Positions 19,385 through 29,438 of a stretch of DNA of 64,000 nt are shown piece after piece. The notes under the pieces were generated by a model that saw nothing but the letters and a program-made list of their open reading frames with translations, was not told where the DNA came from and did no database searches. The stretch is from Bacteroides sp. Lineage in GTDB: Bacteria > Bacteroidota > Bacteroidia > Bacteroidales > P3. Location of the stretch: positions 124,001 to 188,000 of the forward strand of contig JAMPIH010000002.1 of the NCBI GenBank assembly GCA_023662825.1, written 5' to 3'. The position numbers and the translations under genes are program-made. Each line of letters starts with the position of its first letter. Position 1 is the stretch's first letter.

Positions 19385-21279
19385 ACTACCTTTCGGTCGA
19401 GAACGTATCCAAGACCTATGGCGAAAAACGCCTCTTCGCCGATTTGACTTTCGGCCTGGAGAAGGGCGAGAAGGCCGCGCTGGTGGCCAGGAACGGCGCC
19501 GGCAAGACCACGCTGCTCAACATTATCTGCGGCAAGGTGCTGCCCGATGCAGGACAGGTGGTTACGCGCAACGGCATACGCATGGATTACCTGCCCCAGA
19601 CACCGCAGTTCGACCCGCAGCAAAGCGTGATGGACTTCGTCTTTTCGGGGCGGATTCCGGCCCTGCAGGCCGCCCGCGAATACGAGCAGCTGCTCTGGGA
19701 TATGGAGAAGCAGGGCGATACGCCCCAATTGCAGGCGGCACTTGAAGAAGCCACCGTAAAAATGGAACGTCTGCAGGCCTGGGATTATGAGGAAAAGGTA
19801 AAGGAAGTGCTGTACCGGCTGCAACTGCCCAAGACTGAACAGAAGATGGGTGAGCTTTCGGGCGGACAGCAGAAAAAGGCGGCCTTGGCGCGGGTGTTGG
19901 TGGAAGGCGCCGACCTGCTGCTGATGGACGAACCCACCAACCACCTCGACATGGAGATGACCGAGTGGCTGGAAGACTTCCTGCGCCGCCAGAACCTGGC
20001 GCTGCTGCTGGTGACCCACGACCGCACTTTTTTAGATAACGTGTGCAGTAAGATTCTTGAGATCGACAACGCCAAGATCTACACCTACAAAGGCAATTAC
20101 GCCTACTTTCTGGAAAAGAAGGCCGAGCGTGAGAGCATAGAGCGTTCCGAAATCGAAAAGGCCAAGAACCTCTACCGCCGCGAACTGGAATGGATGCGGC
20201 GCATGCCCTCGGCACGCGGGACCAAGGCCAGGGCGCGTGTCGATGCCTTCGGCCAGGTAAGGGAAAAGGCGATGCAGCGTATCGATGACCAAGTGCCGGA
20301 ACTGAGCGTGGAAAGCCGCCGCCTGGGCAACAAGATACTGGAGGTGAGCAATCTCTGCAAGAGCTTCGATGGAACGCCCCTGGTGGACGACTTCTCCTAT
20401 ACCTTCAAGAAAGGCGAGAAAATCGGCATCGTGGGGAGGAACGGCATCGGCAAGTCCACCTTGCTGAATATGCTTACCGGCAACCTGAAGCCCGACAGGG
20501 GGCATATCCAGGTGGGGCAGACGGTGCAGTTCGGCTATTACACCCAAGGGGGGCTGCCGCAAAAGGAAGACAAACGGGTCATCGATATCGTGAAGGAAGT
20601 GGCGGAGGTGGTCAAGATGCAGGACGGGCGCGAGATCTCGGCTTCCCAGTTCCTGAATTATTTTCAGTTCGAGCCTTCCACGCAGTACAACTATTTCTCG
20701 AACCTGAGCGGAGGGGAGCGCCGCCGCCTGTACCTGCTGCGCACGCTCATGGAGAACCCAAACTTCCTGATACTGGACGAGCCCACCAACGACCTGGATG
20801 TCTATACACTCATGCTGCTCGAGGATTTTCTGAGTCATTACCAGGGATGCCTGCTCATGGTGAGCCACGACCGCAGTTTCCTGGATCATATCGCCGACCA
20901 TATCTTCGTGTTCGAGGGCGAGGGCAAGATAAAGGACTGGTACGGCACCTACGGCGAGTACAGGAAGCAGAAGGCCGAAAAAGAGAAGGAGGCGAGGCAG
21001 GAAGGGAAGAAAGAACGGCGGCAGGCCGCCCCAAACGACCGTCCGGCGACGCAGAAACCCAAGGCCACGTTCAAGCAAAAGAAGGAATACGGGGAGATAT
21101 GCACCCGGATGGCGGCCTTGGAAGATGAAAAACAGCGCCTGGAAAGCGTTTTTTCGGGTGCGGAGACCGATGCCGATAAAATTACCGAGGCTTCGCGCCG
21201 CATTGCCGAAATACTGCCCGAGTTATCCGCGCTCGAAGACCGTTGGCTGGAATTGAGCGAGATTGTGGAGGCGGATTAG
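19381..21279 (+). CDS. ABC-F family ATPase (Uup-like)
   Basis: This 632-aa protein has two ATP-binding domains and no membrane segments. The first P-loop reads ARNGAGKT at 36-43 (Ala where Gly is usual, a variant common in this clade); the second is GRNGIGKST. Both signature motifs (LSGGQQKK, LSGGERRR) and Walker B/D-loop stretches (DEPTNHLD, DEPTNDLD) are intact. A charged linker and a C-terminal coiled coil (about 560-630) resemble Uup. ABC-F proteins act on the ribosome. The ATGA overlap with the di-heme gene implies coupled translation, though a functional link is not obvious. Confidence 0.9.
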   Translation: MNYLSVENVSKTYGEKRLFADLTFGLEKGEKAALVARNGAGKTTLLNIICGKVLPDAGQVVTRNGIRMDYLPQTPQFDPQQSVMDFVFSGRIPALQAAREYEQLLWDMEKQGDTPQLQAALEEATVKMERLQAWDYEEKVKEVLYRLQLPKTEQKMGELSGGQQKKAALARVLVEGADLLLMDEPTNHLDMEMTEWLEDFLRRQNLALLLVTHDRTFLDNVCSKILEIDNAKIYTYKGNYAYFLEKKAERESIERSEIEKAKNLYRRELEWMRRMPSARGTKARARVDAFGQVREKAMQRIDDQVPELSVESRRLGNKILEVSNLCKSFDGTPLVDDFSYTFKKGEKIGIVGRNGIGKSTLLNMLTGNLKPDRGHIQVGQTVQFGYYTQGGLPQKEDKRVIDIVKEVAEVVKMQDGREISASQFLNYFQFEPSTQYNYFSNLSGGERRRLYLLRTLMENPNFLILDEPTNDLDVYTLMLLEDFLSHYQGCLLMVSHDRSFLDHIADHIFVFEGEGKIKDWYGTYGEYRKQKAEKEKEARQEGKKERRQAAPNDRPATQKPKATFKQKKEYGEICTRMAALEDEKQRLESVFSGAETDADKITEASRRIAEILPELSALEDRWLELSEIVEAD

Positions 21280-22055
21280 CGGGTCAGCTCGACCAGTACC
21301 TTGCCGCCGGTATCGCACAGGATGGCCTTGTGGTCGGAGAATTTCTTGTAGGAAACGATGTCTTGGAAGGCTTTCAACAATTGGGATTCCGTTTCCATCT
21401 CCTCGCACAGGCGCAGCGTGGTAAGCCCGTTACCGAATTTCACGAGCGATTTCTTTTGGGGATTGTATTCCAGGGAGGCGTTATAGGTATTGCATCCTAA
21501 ATTGCCGTACACCATGTTCTGCGTGGAGTTGAACACGAGGAAGACTTCCGATTCTTCAGGAACGGGAGCGTCATAGACCTTGGATACCGTCCAGCGGCCG
21601 TCCAAGGGCATCATACGCGCCAGTTTCATAAGCACCGAACCGTCCTGAGCCAAGAGTGTGAGCCTGTCGTTGGCATCCTGGGGCGCTTCGACACGGTAGG
21701 AGGCCGTTTGCTGCAATAAGAGCAGTACCTTGGATTCCAATTCCAGATGCGGGCAGGCCATCCGTGTAGAGGCCACGGCGCCGAACTGCAGGTGCCGCTT
21801 CTTCGCGTTCAATTGAAAACTTCCGTGTATATAATTGCATCCGGCAAAGCCGTTCATGCTTTTCTTCACGAGATTGAAGTTTACGTAGGGTATTTCCTCG
21901 CCCGTCTCCACCGGCTTGCCCTGCAGCTCCGCAATCTGCCAGGCGCCTTCGATATTTCTGGATGAAGCGCGTTTTTGCGCATTGGCGGCGGAACCATGTC
22001 CGAAACAAAAAGCCATAGCCGTCAGCATCAGGCTCAGGTGAACGATCTTTTTCAT
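21276..22055 (-). CDS. Secreted protein with two META (HslJ-like) domains
   Basis: This 259-aa protein begins with a signal peptide ending near SAANAQ. Two META-type repeats follow. The first contains GAWQIAELQGKPV and MNGFAGCNYIHGSF; the second contains LDGRWTVSKVYDAP and VYGNLGCNTYNASL. META domains occur in HslJ and in secreted stress proteins, but the molecular function is unclear. The start at 22055 follows a strong Shine-Dalgarno (AAGGAGG) and replaces a longer frame reaching into the upstream repeat. A -7-like box TATTTTTA lies at 22089-22096 on the minus strand. Confidence 0.8.
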   Translation of the reverse strand: MKKIVHLSLMLTAMAFCFGHGSAANAQKRASSRNIEGAWQIAELQGKPVETGEEIPYVNFNLVKKSMNGFAGCNYIHGSFQLNAKKRHLQFGAVASTRMACPHLELESKVLLLLQQTASYRVEAPQDANDRLTLLAQDGSVLMKLARMMPLDGRWTVSKVYDAPVPEESEVFLVFNSTQNMVYGNLGCNTYNASLEYNPQKKSLVKFGNGLTTLRLCEEMETESQLLKAFQDIVSYKKFSDHKAILCDTGGKVLVELTR

Positions 22056-22098
22056 TTTTTTAGCCTCCTTGCATTGCAACACAAAGCGTAAAAATACT

Positions 22099-22233
22099 AA
22101 ACTTTTCGATAAGCCATGAGCAGAAGCCAAGCTTTGCTTGGATTATGCCGTGGCGATAAAAGTTCGGATGGAATCCAAACTTTTCGATAAGCCATGAGCA
22201 GAAGCCAAGCCTTGCTTATCCAAACTTTTCGAT
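22099..22233. repeat. Intergenic 41-bp direct repeat (2 copies plus a partial third)
   Basis: Copies at 22099-22139 and 22177-22217 differ by one base. A third 12-bp partial copy (AAACTTTTCGAT) is at 22222-22233. The repeat holds GATAAGCC followed by GAGCAGA, which also occurs in the 84-bp tandem repeat at 30.5 kb. The array sits between the divergent META gene and rubredoxin. No ORF of interest lies in it. A -7-like TAACTTCG for rubredoxin follows at 22260-22267. Confidence 0.85.
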
Positions 22234-22334
22234 TCGGCGCCATATTCGGCAAAAATGCTTAACTTCGTATTTGTTCCTTCCCGGATTCGGACCCGTTCGG
22301 CCGGGGATTTTAATAACCTTTAAAACCAAAAGAG

Positions 22335-22499
22335 ATGAAAAAGTACGTTTGCACAATCTGTAACTACGTTTATGATCCGGCCAAGGGCGATCCCGACAGC
22401 GGCATCGCGCCCGGCACCGCCTTCGAGGACATTCCCGATTCCTGGGTTTGCCCGGTGTGCGGAGTGGGGAAAGACAATTTCGAACCCTATAACGAGTAG
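22335..22499 (+). CDS. Rubredoxin
   Basis: This 54-aa protein is a complete rubredoxin. The two iron-binding knuckles CTIC (residues 6-9) and CPVC (39-42) enclose the usual aromatic and acidic core ([27 protein letters not shown]). It is a small cytoplasmic one-electron carrier, often used in oxygen and peroxide defence of anaerobes. It is a single-gene unit ended by its own terminator. Confidence 0.97.
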   Translation: MKKYVCTICNYVYDPAKGDPDSGIAPGTAFEDIPDSWVCPVCGVGKDNFEPYNE

Positions 22500-22508
22500 T
22501 TTTTTGTC

Positions 22509-22547
22509 GCTGCGCCGTGAGCCTTTTGCCTGCGGCGCAGCTTTTTT
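22509..22547 (+). terminator. Rho-independent terminator after rubredoxin
   Basis: A perfect 9-bp GC-rich stem, GCTGCGCCG at 22509-22517 and CGGCGCAGC at 22533-22541, is followed at once by six T (22542-22547). It begins 10 nt after the rubredoxin stop codon. Confidence 0.92.
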
Positions 22548-22606
22548 GCGCACTGGCGTGCGCGATGCGTCGTTGCTTTTCTTTAAGTGACCAAAAGAAA
22601 AACTCT

Positions 22607-24277
22607 ATGAAATCGGATATTGCAATCGCGAGGGAAACCCCCTTGAAACCCATTGAGGAAATCGCCCAGAGTGCCGGCATGGATGCCGACAGGATATTCC
22701 ATTACGGAAAGAACATCGCCAAGGTGGACTTGAGTCAGATCGACGAAGAAAAAATCAAACGCCACAATCTGATTCTGGTAACGGCCATCTCGCCCAACAA
22801 GGCAGGGGTGGGCAAGACCACCGTGTCGATCGGGCTGGCGCTCGGACTCAACAAAATCGGCAAGAAAGCCATCGTGGCCTTGCGCGAACCCTCGCTCGGC
22901 CCCTGCTTCGGGATGAAAGGCGGGGCGGCCGGAGGCGGCTATGCCCAGGTGTTGCCCATGGAAAACATCAACCTGCACTTTACGGGCGATTTCCATGCCA
23001 TCACTTCGGCACACAATATGATTACCGCGCTCCTCGACAACTACGTCTATCAGAACCGCTATACCTGCAACGGCCTGCGCGAAATCCGCTGGAAAAGGGT
23101 ATTGGACGTGAACGACCGCGGCTTGCGCAACATCGTTACGGGTATGGGGGCGCCCACCGACGGCGTGCTGCGCCAGACGGGCTTTGATATCACGGCGGCT
23201 TCCGAACTGATGGCCATCCTTTGTCTGAGCCGCGACCTGGAAGATCTTCGCCACCGTATCGAGAACCTGTTGCTGGGCTTCACCAACGAGGGTGCGCCCT
23301 TTACGGTAAAGGACCTGGGCGTGGCGGGTGCCATCACCGTATTGCTTAAGGATGCGCTGCTGCCCAATCTCGTGCAGACCACCGAACATACGCCGGCCTT
23401 TATCCACGGCGGGCCGTTCGCCAATATCGCCCACGGCTGCAACTCGGTGCTGGCCACCAAGATGGCGCTCACCTTCGGCGACTACGCCATTACCGAGGCC
23501 GGTTTCGGCGCGGATCTGGGCGCCGAAAAGTTCTTCGACATCAAATGCCGTCAAACCGGCCTGCAACCCAAGTTGAGCGTGCTGGTGGTTACCGCCCGGA
23601 GCCTCAAGGTTCACGGCGGCGTGTCCGAAAAGGAAATGGCTCAGCCCAATATGGAAGCCCTAAGGAAAGGTTTCGCGAACTTAGACCGTCAGGCGGCCAT
23701 CCTCAAGGGCTTTAACCAGAGCGTGGTGGTGGCCTTCAACAAGCATGCCGACGACAGTCCCGAGGAAATCGAGGCCGTGCGGCAGCACTGCCGGAATGAA
23801 CTCGGCCTGGGATTCGCTGTCAACGAAGCCTTCGCCAAGGGTGGGGAAGGTGCCGTGGAATTGGCCAGGACGGTGGTCGAAGCCATAGAGAAGAATCCTT
23901 CCGGATCCTTGAAATACGCCTACGACGACCAGATGGAGGTTAAGGAAAAGGTAGCCCGCCTGTGCCGGGATATCTACGGTGCGGCCGAAGTGTCGTATGC
24001 GGGCGCGGCCGAAAAGAAACTCAGGCAGATCAAGGAATTAGGATTTTCCCATTTCCCGATCTGCATCGCCAAGACCCAGTATTCGTTCTCGTCCGACCCC
24101 AAGGCCTTCGGCGCACCTTCCGGTTTCGAGCTTAAGGTCCGGGATATCCAGATTAACAGCGGTTCGCAGATGATCGTGGTGATTATGGGCGAAATGATGC
24201 GTATGCCCGGTCTGCCGGCTGAACCGCAGGCCCTGCATATCGATTTGGTGAACGGGCAGATAGAAGGTCTCAGTTAG
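22607..24277 (+). CDS. fhs: Formate-tetrahydrofolate ligase
   Basis: This 556-aa enzyme makes 10-formyl-THF from formate, THF and ATP, the donor used by PurN and PurH. The P-loop-like [11 protein letters not shown] lies near residues 61-71. The conserved [20 protein letters not shown] and [15 protein letters not shown] segments are present. The start at 22607 is chosen because upstream in-frame sequence overlaps the rubredoxin terminator. It is a stand-alone gene facing the convergent glycosyltransferase. Confidence 0.95.
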   Translation: MKSDIAIARETPLKPIEEIAQSAGMDADRIFHYGKNIAKVDLSQIDEEKIKRHNLILVTAISPNKAGVGKTTVSIGLALGLNKIGKKAIVALREPSLGPCFGMKGGAAGGGYAQVLPMENINLHFTGDFHAITSAHNMITALLDNYVYQNRYTCNGLREIRWKRVLDVNDRGLRNIVTGMGAPTDGVLRQTGFDITAASELMAILCLSRDLEDLRHRIENLLLGFTNEGAPFTVKDLGVAGAITVLLKDALLPNLVQTTEHTPAFIHGGPFANIAHGCNSVLATKMALTFGDYAITEAGFGADLGAEKFFDIKCRQTGLQPKLSVLVVTARSLKVHGGVSEKEMAQPNMEALRKGFANLDRQAAILKGFNQSVVVAFNKHADDSPEEIEAVRQHCRNELGLGFAVNEAFAKGGEGAVELARTVVEAIEKNPSGSLKYAYDDQMEVKEKVARLCRDIYGAAEVSYAGAAEKKLRQIKELGFSHFPICIAKTQYSFSSDPKAFGAPSGFELKVRDIQINSGSQMIVVIMGEMMRMPGLPAEPQALHIDLVNGQIEGLS

Positions 24278-24289
24278 TTCGGGCGAGGC

Positions 24290-25840
24290 TTAATTCAACT
24301 TGAATTTATAGCCTACGCGCACATCGGCGCCGGGAGAAATGATCTTACTCTCGGCGCCTGTCTTTTGCAGCAGGCTTACCAACAGCAGTATCTGGTCGAA
24401 GTTAAGGTCCCGGGCACAGAAAATCACTTCCCCGATCTTATTGATCCGTATCTGTTCCAGAATCAGGCTCAAGGCATGTTCGGGGCGCAGGAAATGGATA
24501 TGGGCCGGTAGAACGTTTTCGTTCTGCAACAATTGCTGAACCCGACGGCATTCATCCTCTTTTCCCACCACCAGGTAATGCCGGTTGCCCCGCGTGGCCA
24601 AGGGAAAGCTCTTCTTGAACACGCGCGAGAACACCCATCTTGCCGTCACCGCCAGACATAGGCAGAGCAAGGCCCCGGCCACCACCATAAAGCGGCTGAA
24701 CTGCCAATGCGCGCCCAGCAAGGCACCCAGCAGCAGGAAACCCGCCATGCCGCCCGCGATGCCCCATACGCAGCGTTTTAAGGAAACAGGCACGCGGTAG
24801 GCCTTGAAGAGCGCGTTTGCGCCCACCAGAAATCCCGTATAGACAGGCAATATCAGCAGACGGTAGATATCGGGATAGAAAAAGGCGTTCCCCTTGGCAA
24901 ACTTGGGCCAAATAAAGGAAAGTGCCACCAAAAGCGTGTAAAACAGCACGGCGTCCGTGAACGGCAGCAGCACTTTCCTGAGCATGCGCGACAGGATGGA
25001 CAGCCCCGCCCGGAACCAGATGGCCAGACGCAGCAGGTAGATGTAGTAACGGTACCGGCCTTTGGAAAAATACTTCTCGGCAAAGATTTCCATGGCCTTG
25101 TAGAACACCAGCACGTAGTTGAGGCTGCCTTTCTTGGTGCTCTCGCCCTTGTAGTGGATAATGCGCGTCTGAGGAAAATAATAGTTCCTGTAGCCGCCCA
25201 GCAAAATACGGTAGGAGAGGTCGATGTCCTCGCCGTACATGAAGAAGCTTTCGTCCAAAAGCCCCACCTTGTCCAAGGCCTGCCTGCGCAGCAGCATGAA
25301 TGCACCCGAAAGGATCTGCACCGGATTGGTTTCATTCTCGTCTAGATGCCCCATATAATAGGCGGCGAAGCGTTCCGATCGCGGAAAAATCTTGCACAGG
25401 CCGCTTATCTTGTAGAACGAGGTGGCGGGTGTGGCCAGGCCGCGCTTGGACTCCTTGAGGTAGCGTCCCTGACCGTCCATCATCTTTACGCCCAGACCGC
25501 CCGCATCGGGACGGGATTCCATAAAGTCTATGCACTTTTTGAGCGTGTCGTTCTCCACGAGCGTATCGGGATTGAGCAGCAGCACGTATTTGGCCGAACT
25601 CCGGCGGATGGCCTGGTTATTGGCTTTGGCGAAACCGAGGTTTTCCTGATTGGCGATCAGGTGTACTTCCGGAAAGCGTTCACGCACCATTTCCACCGAG
25701 CCGTCGGCCGAACGGTTATCGACCACGAACACCTCGAAGTCGCTTCCCCAAATCAACTCCCGGCTCTGCCTGATCGAGTTGAGGCATTGTTCGAGGAACG
25801 ACCTTACGTTGTAGTTCACGATAACGACCGAAAGCAGCAT
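24290..25840 (-). CDS. GT2 glycosyltransferase fused to a membrane/Rossmann-like C-terminal module
   Basis: This 516-aa protein begins with a GT-A family 2 domain (about residues 1-240): LLSVVIVNYNVRSFLEQC, VVDNRSADGS, LLLNPDTLVE and YGEDIDLSYR. It resembles rhamnosyl or O-antigen transferases. The second half has about five hydrophobic helices (about 270-410). Then comes a soluble segment starting GNRHYLVVGKEDECRRV, which looks like the nucleotide-binding part found before polyprenyl-phosphate sugar transferase or CapD-type domains, but no catalytic domain follows. Such a fusion suggests a membrane-bound glycan polymer enzyme; the acceptor is unknown. The start at 25840 begins at the first beta-strand, 2 nt after the coaD stop. 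Confidence 0.8.
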   Translation of the reverse strand: MLLSVVIVNYNVRSFLEQCLNSIRQSRELIWGSDFEVFVVDNRSADGSVEMVRERFPEVHLIANQENLGFAKANNQAIRRSSAKYVLLLNPDTLVENDTLKKCIDFMESRPDAGGLGVKMMDGQGRYLKESKRGLATPATSFYKISGLCKIFPRSERFAAYYMGHLDENETNPVQILSGAFMLLRRQALDKVGLLDESFFMYGEDIDLSYRILLGGYRNYYFPQTRIIHYKGESTKKGSLNYVLVFYKAMEIFAEKYFSKGRYRYYIYLLRLAIWFRAGLSILSRMLRKVLLPFTDAVLFYTLLVALSFIWPKFAKGNAFFYPDIYRLLILPVYTGFLVGANALFKAYRVPVSLKRCVWGIAGGMAGFLLLGALLGAHWQFSRFMVVAGALLCLCLAVTARWVFSRVFKKSFPLATRGNRHYLVVGKEDECRRVQQLLQNENVLPAHIHFLRPEHALSLILEQIRINKIGEVIFCARDLNFDQILLLVSLLQKTGAESKIISPGADVRVGYKFKLN

Positions 25841-25842
25841 GG

Positions 25843-26328
25843 CTAAGCGTTTTGCAGGTAATCCCCTATAATCCGCGCAACCTCGCGGGGCACGAAGGCC
25901 GAGATGTCTTTCCTGTAGCGCAGGATGTCGCGCACCACCGACGAACTTACGCATTCCACCGTGGGGTCGGCGGCCAGGAAGACGGTTTCTATTCCGGGCA
26001 TCAGCTGCCGGTTGGCGCCGGCTATGCTTTTCTCGTATTCCCAGTCGAAGGAAGAACGCAGTCCGCGCAGGATAAAGCGCGCCCCCGTCTTTTGACAGAA
26101 ATCCACGGTAAGGGTGTCGAACGTCTCCACGCTGACCCGGCTTTCGCCACTGAACACAGCCTCGATGCAGGCCTTGCGCACTTCCACAGGGAACATACCC
26201 CGTTTTTCTCCATTGATGCCGATGCCCACCACGATATGGTCGAACAGGGGCAGCGCGCGGCGAACCAAATCGGCATGACCGTTGGTGAAAGGGTCGAACG
26301 AACCCGGAAATACGGCGATTCTTTCCAT
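25843..26328 (-). CDS. coaD: Phosphopantetheine adenylyltransferase
   Basis: This 161-aa enzyme adds AMP to 4'-phosphopantetheine in coenzyme A synthesis. The nucleotidyltransferase motif FPGSFDPFTNGHADL at residues 6-20 holds the (H/T)xGH-type site (TNGH). The C-terminal SSSVVRDI helps bind substrate. The start at 26328 (MERIAVFPGSF) fits the family; an upstream in-frame Met would overlap the promoter. The downstream glycosyltransferase is probably co-transcribed. Confidence 0.95.
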   Translation of the reverse strand: MERIAVFPGSFDPFTNGHADLVRRALPLFDHIVVGIGINGEKRGMFPVEVRKACIEAVFSGESRVSVETFDTLTVDFCQKTGARFILRGLRSSFDWEYEKSIAGANRQLMPGIETVFLAADPTVECVSSSVVRDILRYRKDISAFVPREVARIIGDYLQNA

Positions 26329-26348
26329 AATGTCTAACAAAAAGCGTG

Positions 26349-26356
26349 TAAAGATA
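26349..26356 (-). promoter_or_regulatory. Candidate coaD promoter -7 box
   Basis: The minus strand reads TATCTTTA (7 of 8 to TAnnTTTG), 20 nt upstream of the coaD start. This leaves a short leader and supports the shorter coaD start. Confidence 0.4.
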
Positions 26357-26476
26357 GGCAAAAAACGCGGCTAAGAGACGATCGGCAGCGAGGAATAGCG
26401 TTTTCTCAATTCACTATAAAACCCGGAATGCGGGAATTATTGAGTTTGTGCATATGTAAAAGGTTGTCTATTAACC

Positions 26477-26520
26477 ATTGAAATTTTCAATCGGAAGATT
26501 GGGATAAAGCAGTATCTTTA
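26477..26520 (+). promoter_or_regulatory. purH upstream region: palindrome and -7 box
   Basis: A 15-nt palindrome ATTGAAA-t-TTTCAAT (26477-26491) precedes a -7-like TATCTTTA (26513-26520). The latter is 21 nt upstream of the purH start codon. The palindrome is placed where a repressor or activator could act. The rest of the 213-bp coaD-purH intergenic region shows no ORF. Confidence 0.4.
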
Positions 26521-26541
26521 CTGCCCTAAAATGCTACAATC

Positions 26542-28101
26542 ATGGAAAAAGTTATAAAATCCGCATTGATTTCCGTCTTCCACAAAGAGGGACTGGACGA
26601 GCTTTTAAACGTGCTGAAGACGCACGGCGTAAAGGTCTATTCCACAGGAGGGACCTACGACTTCTTGAAAGCCAAGGGCCTGGATGTGGAAACCGTGGAA
26701 TCGGTTACCGGCTATCCCTCCATCCTGGGCGGACGGGTCAAGACCCTGCATCCGGGCGTGATGGGCGGCATCTTAGGGCGTAGGGAGGTGGCCGACGACC
26801 TCGACACGATGAAGAAATACAGGATTCCCGAAATCGACATGGTGGTGGTGGATCTCTATCCGTTCGAGGAAACCCTCGCTTCGGGCGCCTCCGATGCCGA
26901 CATCATCGAGAAGATAGATATCGGCGGCATCTCGCTGATCCGCGCCGGGGCCAAGAACTTCAAGGACGTGCTGATCGTGCCCTCGAAGGAACACTATGCA
27001 GAAGCCGCCAAAATACTGGCTGAGAACGCGGGCACCACGCTCGACGACCGCCGCCGTTTCGCCGCCTACGCCTTTAGGAAAAGCTCCGCCTACGACAAAG
27101 CCATCGGCAGCTATTTCTGCATGACCGTGCCCGGCCTCAAGATGGATGAACCCACCGGTTCTACGGCTTCCAAACCGAGTATAGGCGGTCTTCCGGCCGA
27201 AAACAAGGCCTTGCGCTACGGCGAGAACCCGCATCAGAAAGGAGCGTTCTACGGTTCGCTCGAAAGCTGCTTCACTCAATTGCACGGCAAGGAAATATCC
27301 TATAACAACCTGCTGGACATCGATTCGGCGATGGCCTTGATGAAAGACTTCGGCCAGCAGCCGACTTTCGCCATATTGAAGCATAACAACGCCTGCGGCC
27401 TGGCGGTTCGCCCCACGATATCGGAGGCCTACAAGGACGCCTTGGCGGGCGACCCCGTATCGGCATTCGGCGGCGTGCTGGTGTCGAACACCAGGATAGA
27501 CCTGGCTACGGCGCAGGAAATCGACAAGATATTTTTGGAGGTGCTCTTGGCGCCCGGCTACGATGAAGACGCCCTGCAGGCGCTCAAGAGCAAGAAAAAC
27601 CGCGTGCTCCTGCAATTCAAGGACTTCAAGATGGGCGACCCCCTGATCCGTTCCTGCCTGAACGGGGTGCTGGTGCAGGACCGCGACACGGTGGTGGAAA
27701 ATCCTTCCATGCTGAAGCCCGTGACCCAAAAGACGGCCACCGAGACGGAAATCGCCGACATGCTGTTTGCCAACCGTATCGTGAAGCACAGTAAGTCGAA
27801 TGCCATCGTCATTGCCAAGAACGGGCAGCTGCTGGCTTCGGGCGTGGGGCAGACCTCGCGCGTGGACGCGCTGCAGCAGGCCATCGCCAAGGCACGTCAT
27901 TTCGGCTTCGACCTGAAGGGCGCGGTAGTGGCTTCCGACGCTTTCTTCCCCTTCGCCGACTGCGTGGAAATCGCGCACAAGGCCGGAATCACCGCCTTTA
28001 TCCAGCCCGGCGGCTCGGTACGCGACCAGGAATCCATCGATTACTGCAACAAAAACGGCCTGGCGATGGTCTTTACGGGCGTGCGCCATTTCCGTCACTA
28101 A
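26542..28101 (+). CDS. purH: Bifunctional AICAR transformylase / IMP cyclohydrolase
   Basis: This 519-aa enzyme carries out the last two steps of IMP synthesis. The N-terminal MGS-like cyclohydrolase domain has STGGTYDFL and [16 protein letters not shown]. The C-terminal transformylase includes [15 protein letters not shown] and the formyl-transfer region near [10 protein letters not shown], with [13 protein letters not shown] close to the end. Complete and of normal length. Confidence 0.96.
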   Translation: MEKVIKSALISVFHKEGLDELLNVLKTHGVKVYSTGGTYDFLKAKGLDVETVESVTGYPSILGGRVKTLHPGVMGGILGRREVADDLDTMKKYRIPEIDMVVVDLYPFEETLASGASDADIIEKIDIGGISLIRAGAKNFKDVLIVPSKEHYAEAAKILAENAGTTLDDRRRFAAYAFRKSSAYDKAIGSYFCMTVPGLKMDEPTGSTASKPSIGGLPAENKALRYGENPHQKGAFYGSLESCFTQLHGKEISYNNLLDIDSAMALMKDFGQQPTFAILKHNNACGLAVRPTISEAYKDALAGDPVSAFGGVLVSNTRIDLATAQEIDKIFLEVLLAPGYDEDALQALKSKKNRVLLQFKDFKMGDPLIRSCLNGVLVQDRDTVVENPSMLKPVTQKTATETEIADMLFANRIVKHSKSNAIVIAKNGQLLASGVGQTSRVDALQQAIAKARHFGFDLKGAVVASDAFFPFADCVEIAHKAGITAFIQPGGSVRDQESIDYCNKNGLAMVFTGVRHFRH

Positions 28102-28126
28102 TCGCTAAACCACAGAAACGACTGCC

Positions 28127-29422
28127 ATGTTGCTCAAATATCTGATCAACCTGATTTCCCGCTTCGGGCAAACGCTCTCAGATGCCGGCTGGGGGCAGGG
28201 GATGGTGCGTGTAACGACCACCTTGGCCGTTATTGTATGCGTAGGTTTGTTTTGCTGGGGAATGTATTGGCTGGTGCGCCTGATTTTGTCGAGAACGGTG
28301 CGTTTCTTTGCCAAATCCAGGCACCATATCGGAGAAATGCTGCTCAAACGCCATGTAATCCGCTATACGTCCTATCTGATTTTGGGCATTCTGCTCTATG
28401 CTTCGGTGCCCACCATTTTCGAGAGCATCCCTTCCTGGATTCCGTTCATGCAGAAACTCATGAATATCTGCGTGCTGTGGTTTACCCTGCGCATCATAAC
28501 CGGCAGTCTATGGTGCATCGTGGACTATCAGTCGGCCTATCAGCGGAACAAGCAGAAATCGTACAAGGGGGCGGTGCAGTTCGCCACCATCGCCGTGTAT
28601 TTCGTGGGAGCCATCGTGTTGCTGTCCATTCTGCTGAACAAGTCTCCGCTCGTGTTTATCGGCGGTCTGGGCGCGGCTTCGGCGGTACTGATGTTGATTT
28701 TCAAGGACAGCATCTTGGGATTGGTGGCCGGGGCGCAGCTTTCGTACAACGATATCGTGCGTATCGGTGACTGGATCACGATGAGCAAGTTCGGCGCCGA
28801 CGGCACGGTGATCGACATCACGCTCACCACGGTAAAGGTGCAGAACTTCGACCTTACCGTCACCACGATTCCCGCCTACAACCTGATATCCGACTCTGTG
28901 CAGAACTGGCGGAGCATGTCCGATGCCAGGCACCGGCGGATCCAGCGTTCGTTCAATATCGATATTACGGGAATACGTTTCTGTGAGCCGGATTTTTTAA
29001 CGCATCTGGCCGAAGAGGAATCCTTGGCCGCATTTATCCAGCCTTACGTCAAAACGCTTGCCGGAACGGAACATCGGGGCGAACAGAAAACGCCGCACGG
29101 CGGTTTGACCAATGTGTTCCTTTTCCGCAGATACATCGAGCACTACCTGCGGCATCATCCCAATATAGAAAACTCGCCCGAGTACACGTTGATGGTGCGC
29201 CAACTGGCCATCAGCGACTACGGGCTTCCCATCCAGATCTATTGTTTCACCCGTACGTCCGACTGGGTGGCCTACGAATCGATCCAGGCGGATGTTTTCG
29301 ACCACCTTCTGGCTATGGCGCCTGTTTTCGGCCTGGCGGTCTTTGAACGTACGGCGCAAGTGGATGCCCGCATAAATGAACCGGGCTTGCCCTCGATAGG
29401 CAAGCCCGAAACAGGGGATTAG
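28127..29422 (+). CDS. MscS-family mechanosensitive channel (YbdG-like)
   Basis: This 431-aa protein has about five hydrophobic helices in residues 22-205 and the MscS pore-lining/beta-domain region (FIGGLGAASAVLMLIFKDSILGLVAG, then YNDIVRIGDWITM). A long soluble C-terminal domain carries extra inserts like those of E. coli YbdG. It probably releases solutes on hypo-osmotic shock at the inner membrane. It starts 25 nt after purH and faces asd. Confidence 0.88.
   Translation: MLLKYLINLISRFGQTLSDAGWGQGMVRVTTTLAVIVCVGLFCWGMYWLVRLILSRTVRFFAKSRHHIGEMLLKRHVIRYTSYLILGILLYASVPTIFESIPSWIPFMQKLMNICVLWFTLRIITGSLWCIVDYQSAYQRNKQKSYKGAVQFATIAVYFVGAIVLLSILLNKSPLVFIGGLGAASAVLMLIFKDSILGLVAGAQLSYNDIVRIGDWITMSKFGADGTVIDITLTTVKVQNFDLTVTTIPAYNLISDSVQNWRSMSDARHRRIQRSFNIDITGIRFCEPDFLTHLAEEESLAAFIQPYVKTLAGTEHRGEQKTPHGGLTNVFLFRRYIEHYLRHHPNIENSPEYTLMVRQLAISDYGLPIQIYCFTRTSDWVAYESIQADVFDHLLAMAPVFGLAVFERTAQVDARINEPGLPSIGKPETGD
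29382..29408. terminator. Strong inverted repeat at the end of the MscS gene
   Basis: A perfect 10-bp stem CGGGCTTGCC/GGCAAGCCCG (29382-29391 and 29399-29408, 7-nt loop) lies inside the last codons of the channel gene and 31 nt past the asd stop. No T-run follows directly on either strand, so its role as a bidirectional transcription stop between convergent genes is only inferred. Confidence 0.35.
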
Positions 29423-29438
29423 CAAGGGAATCGCTTTT

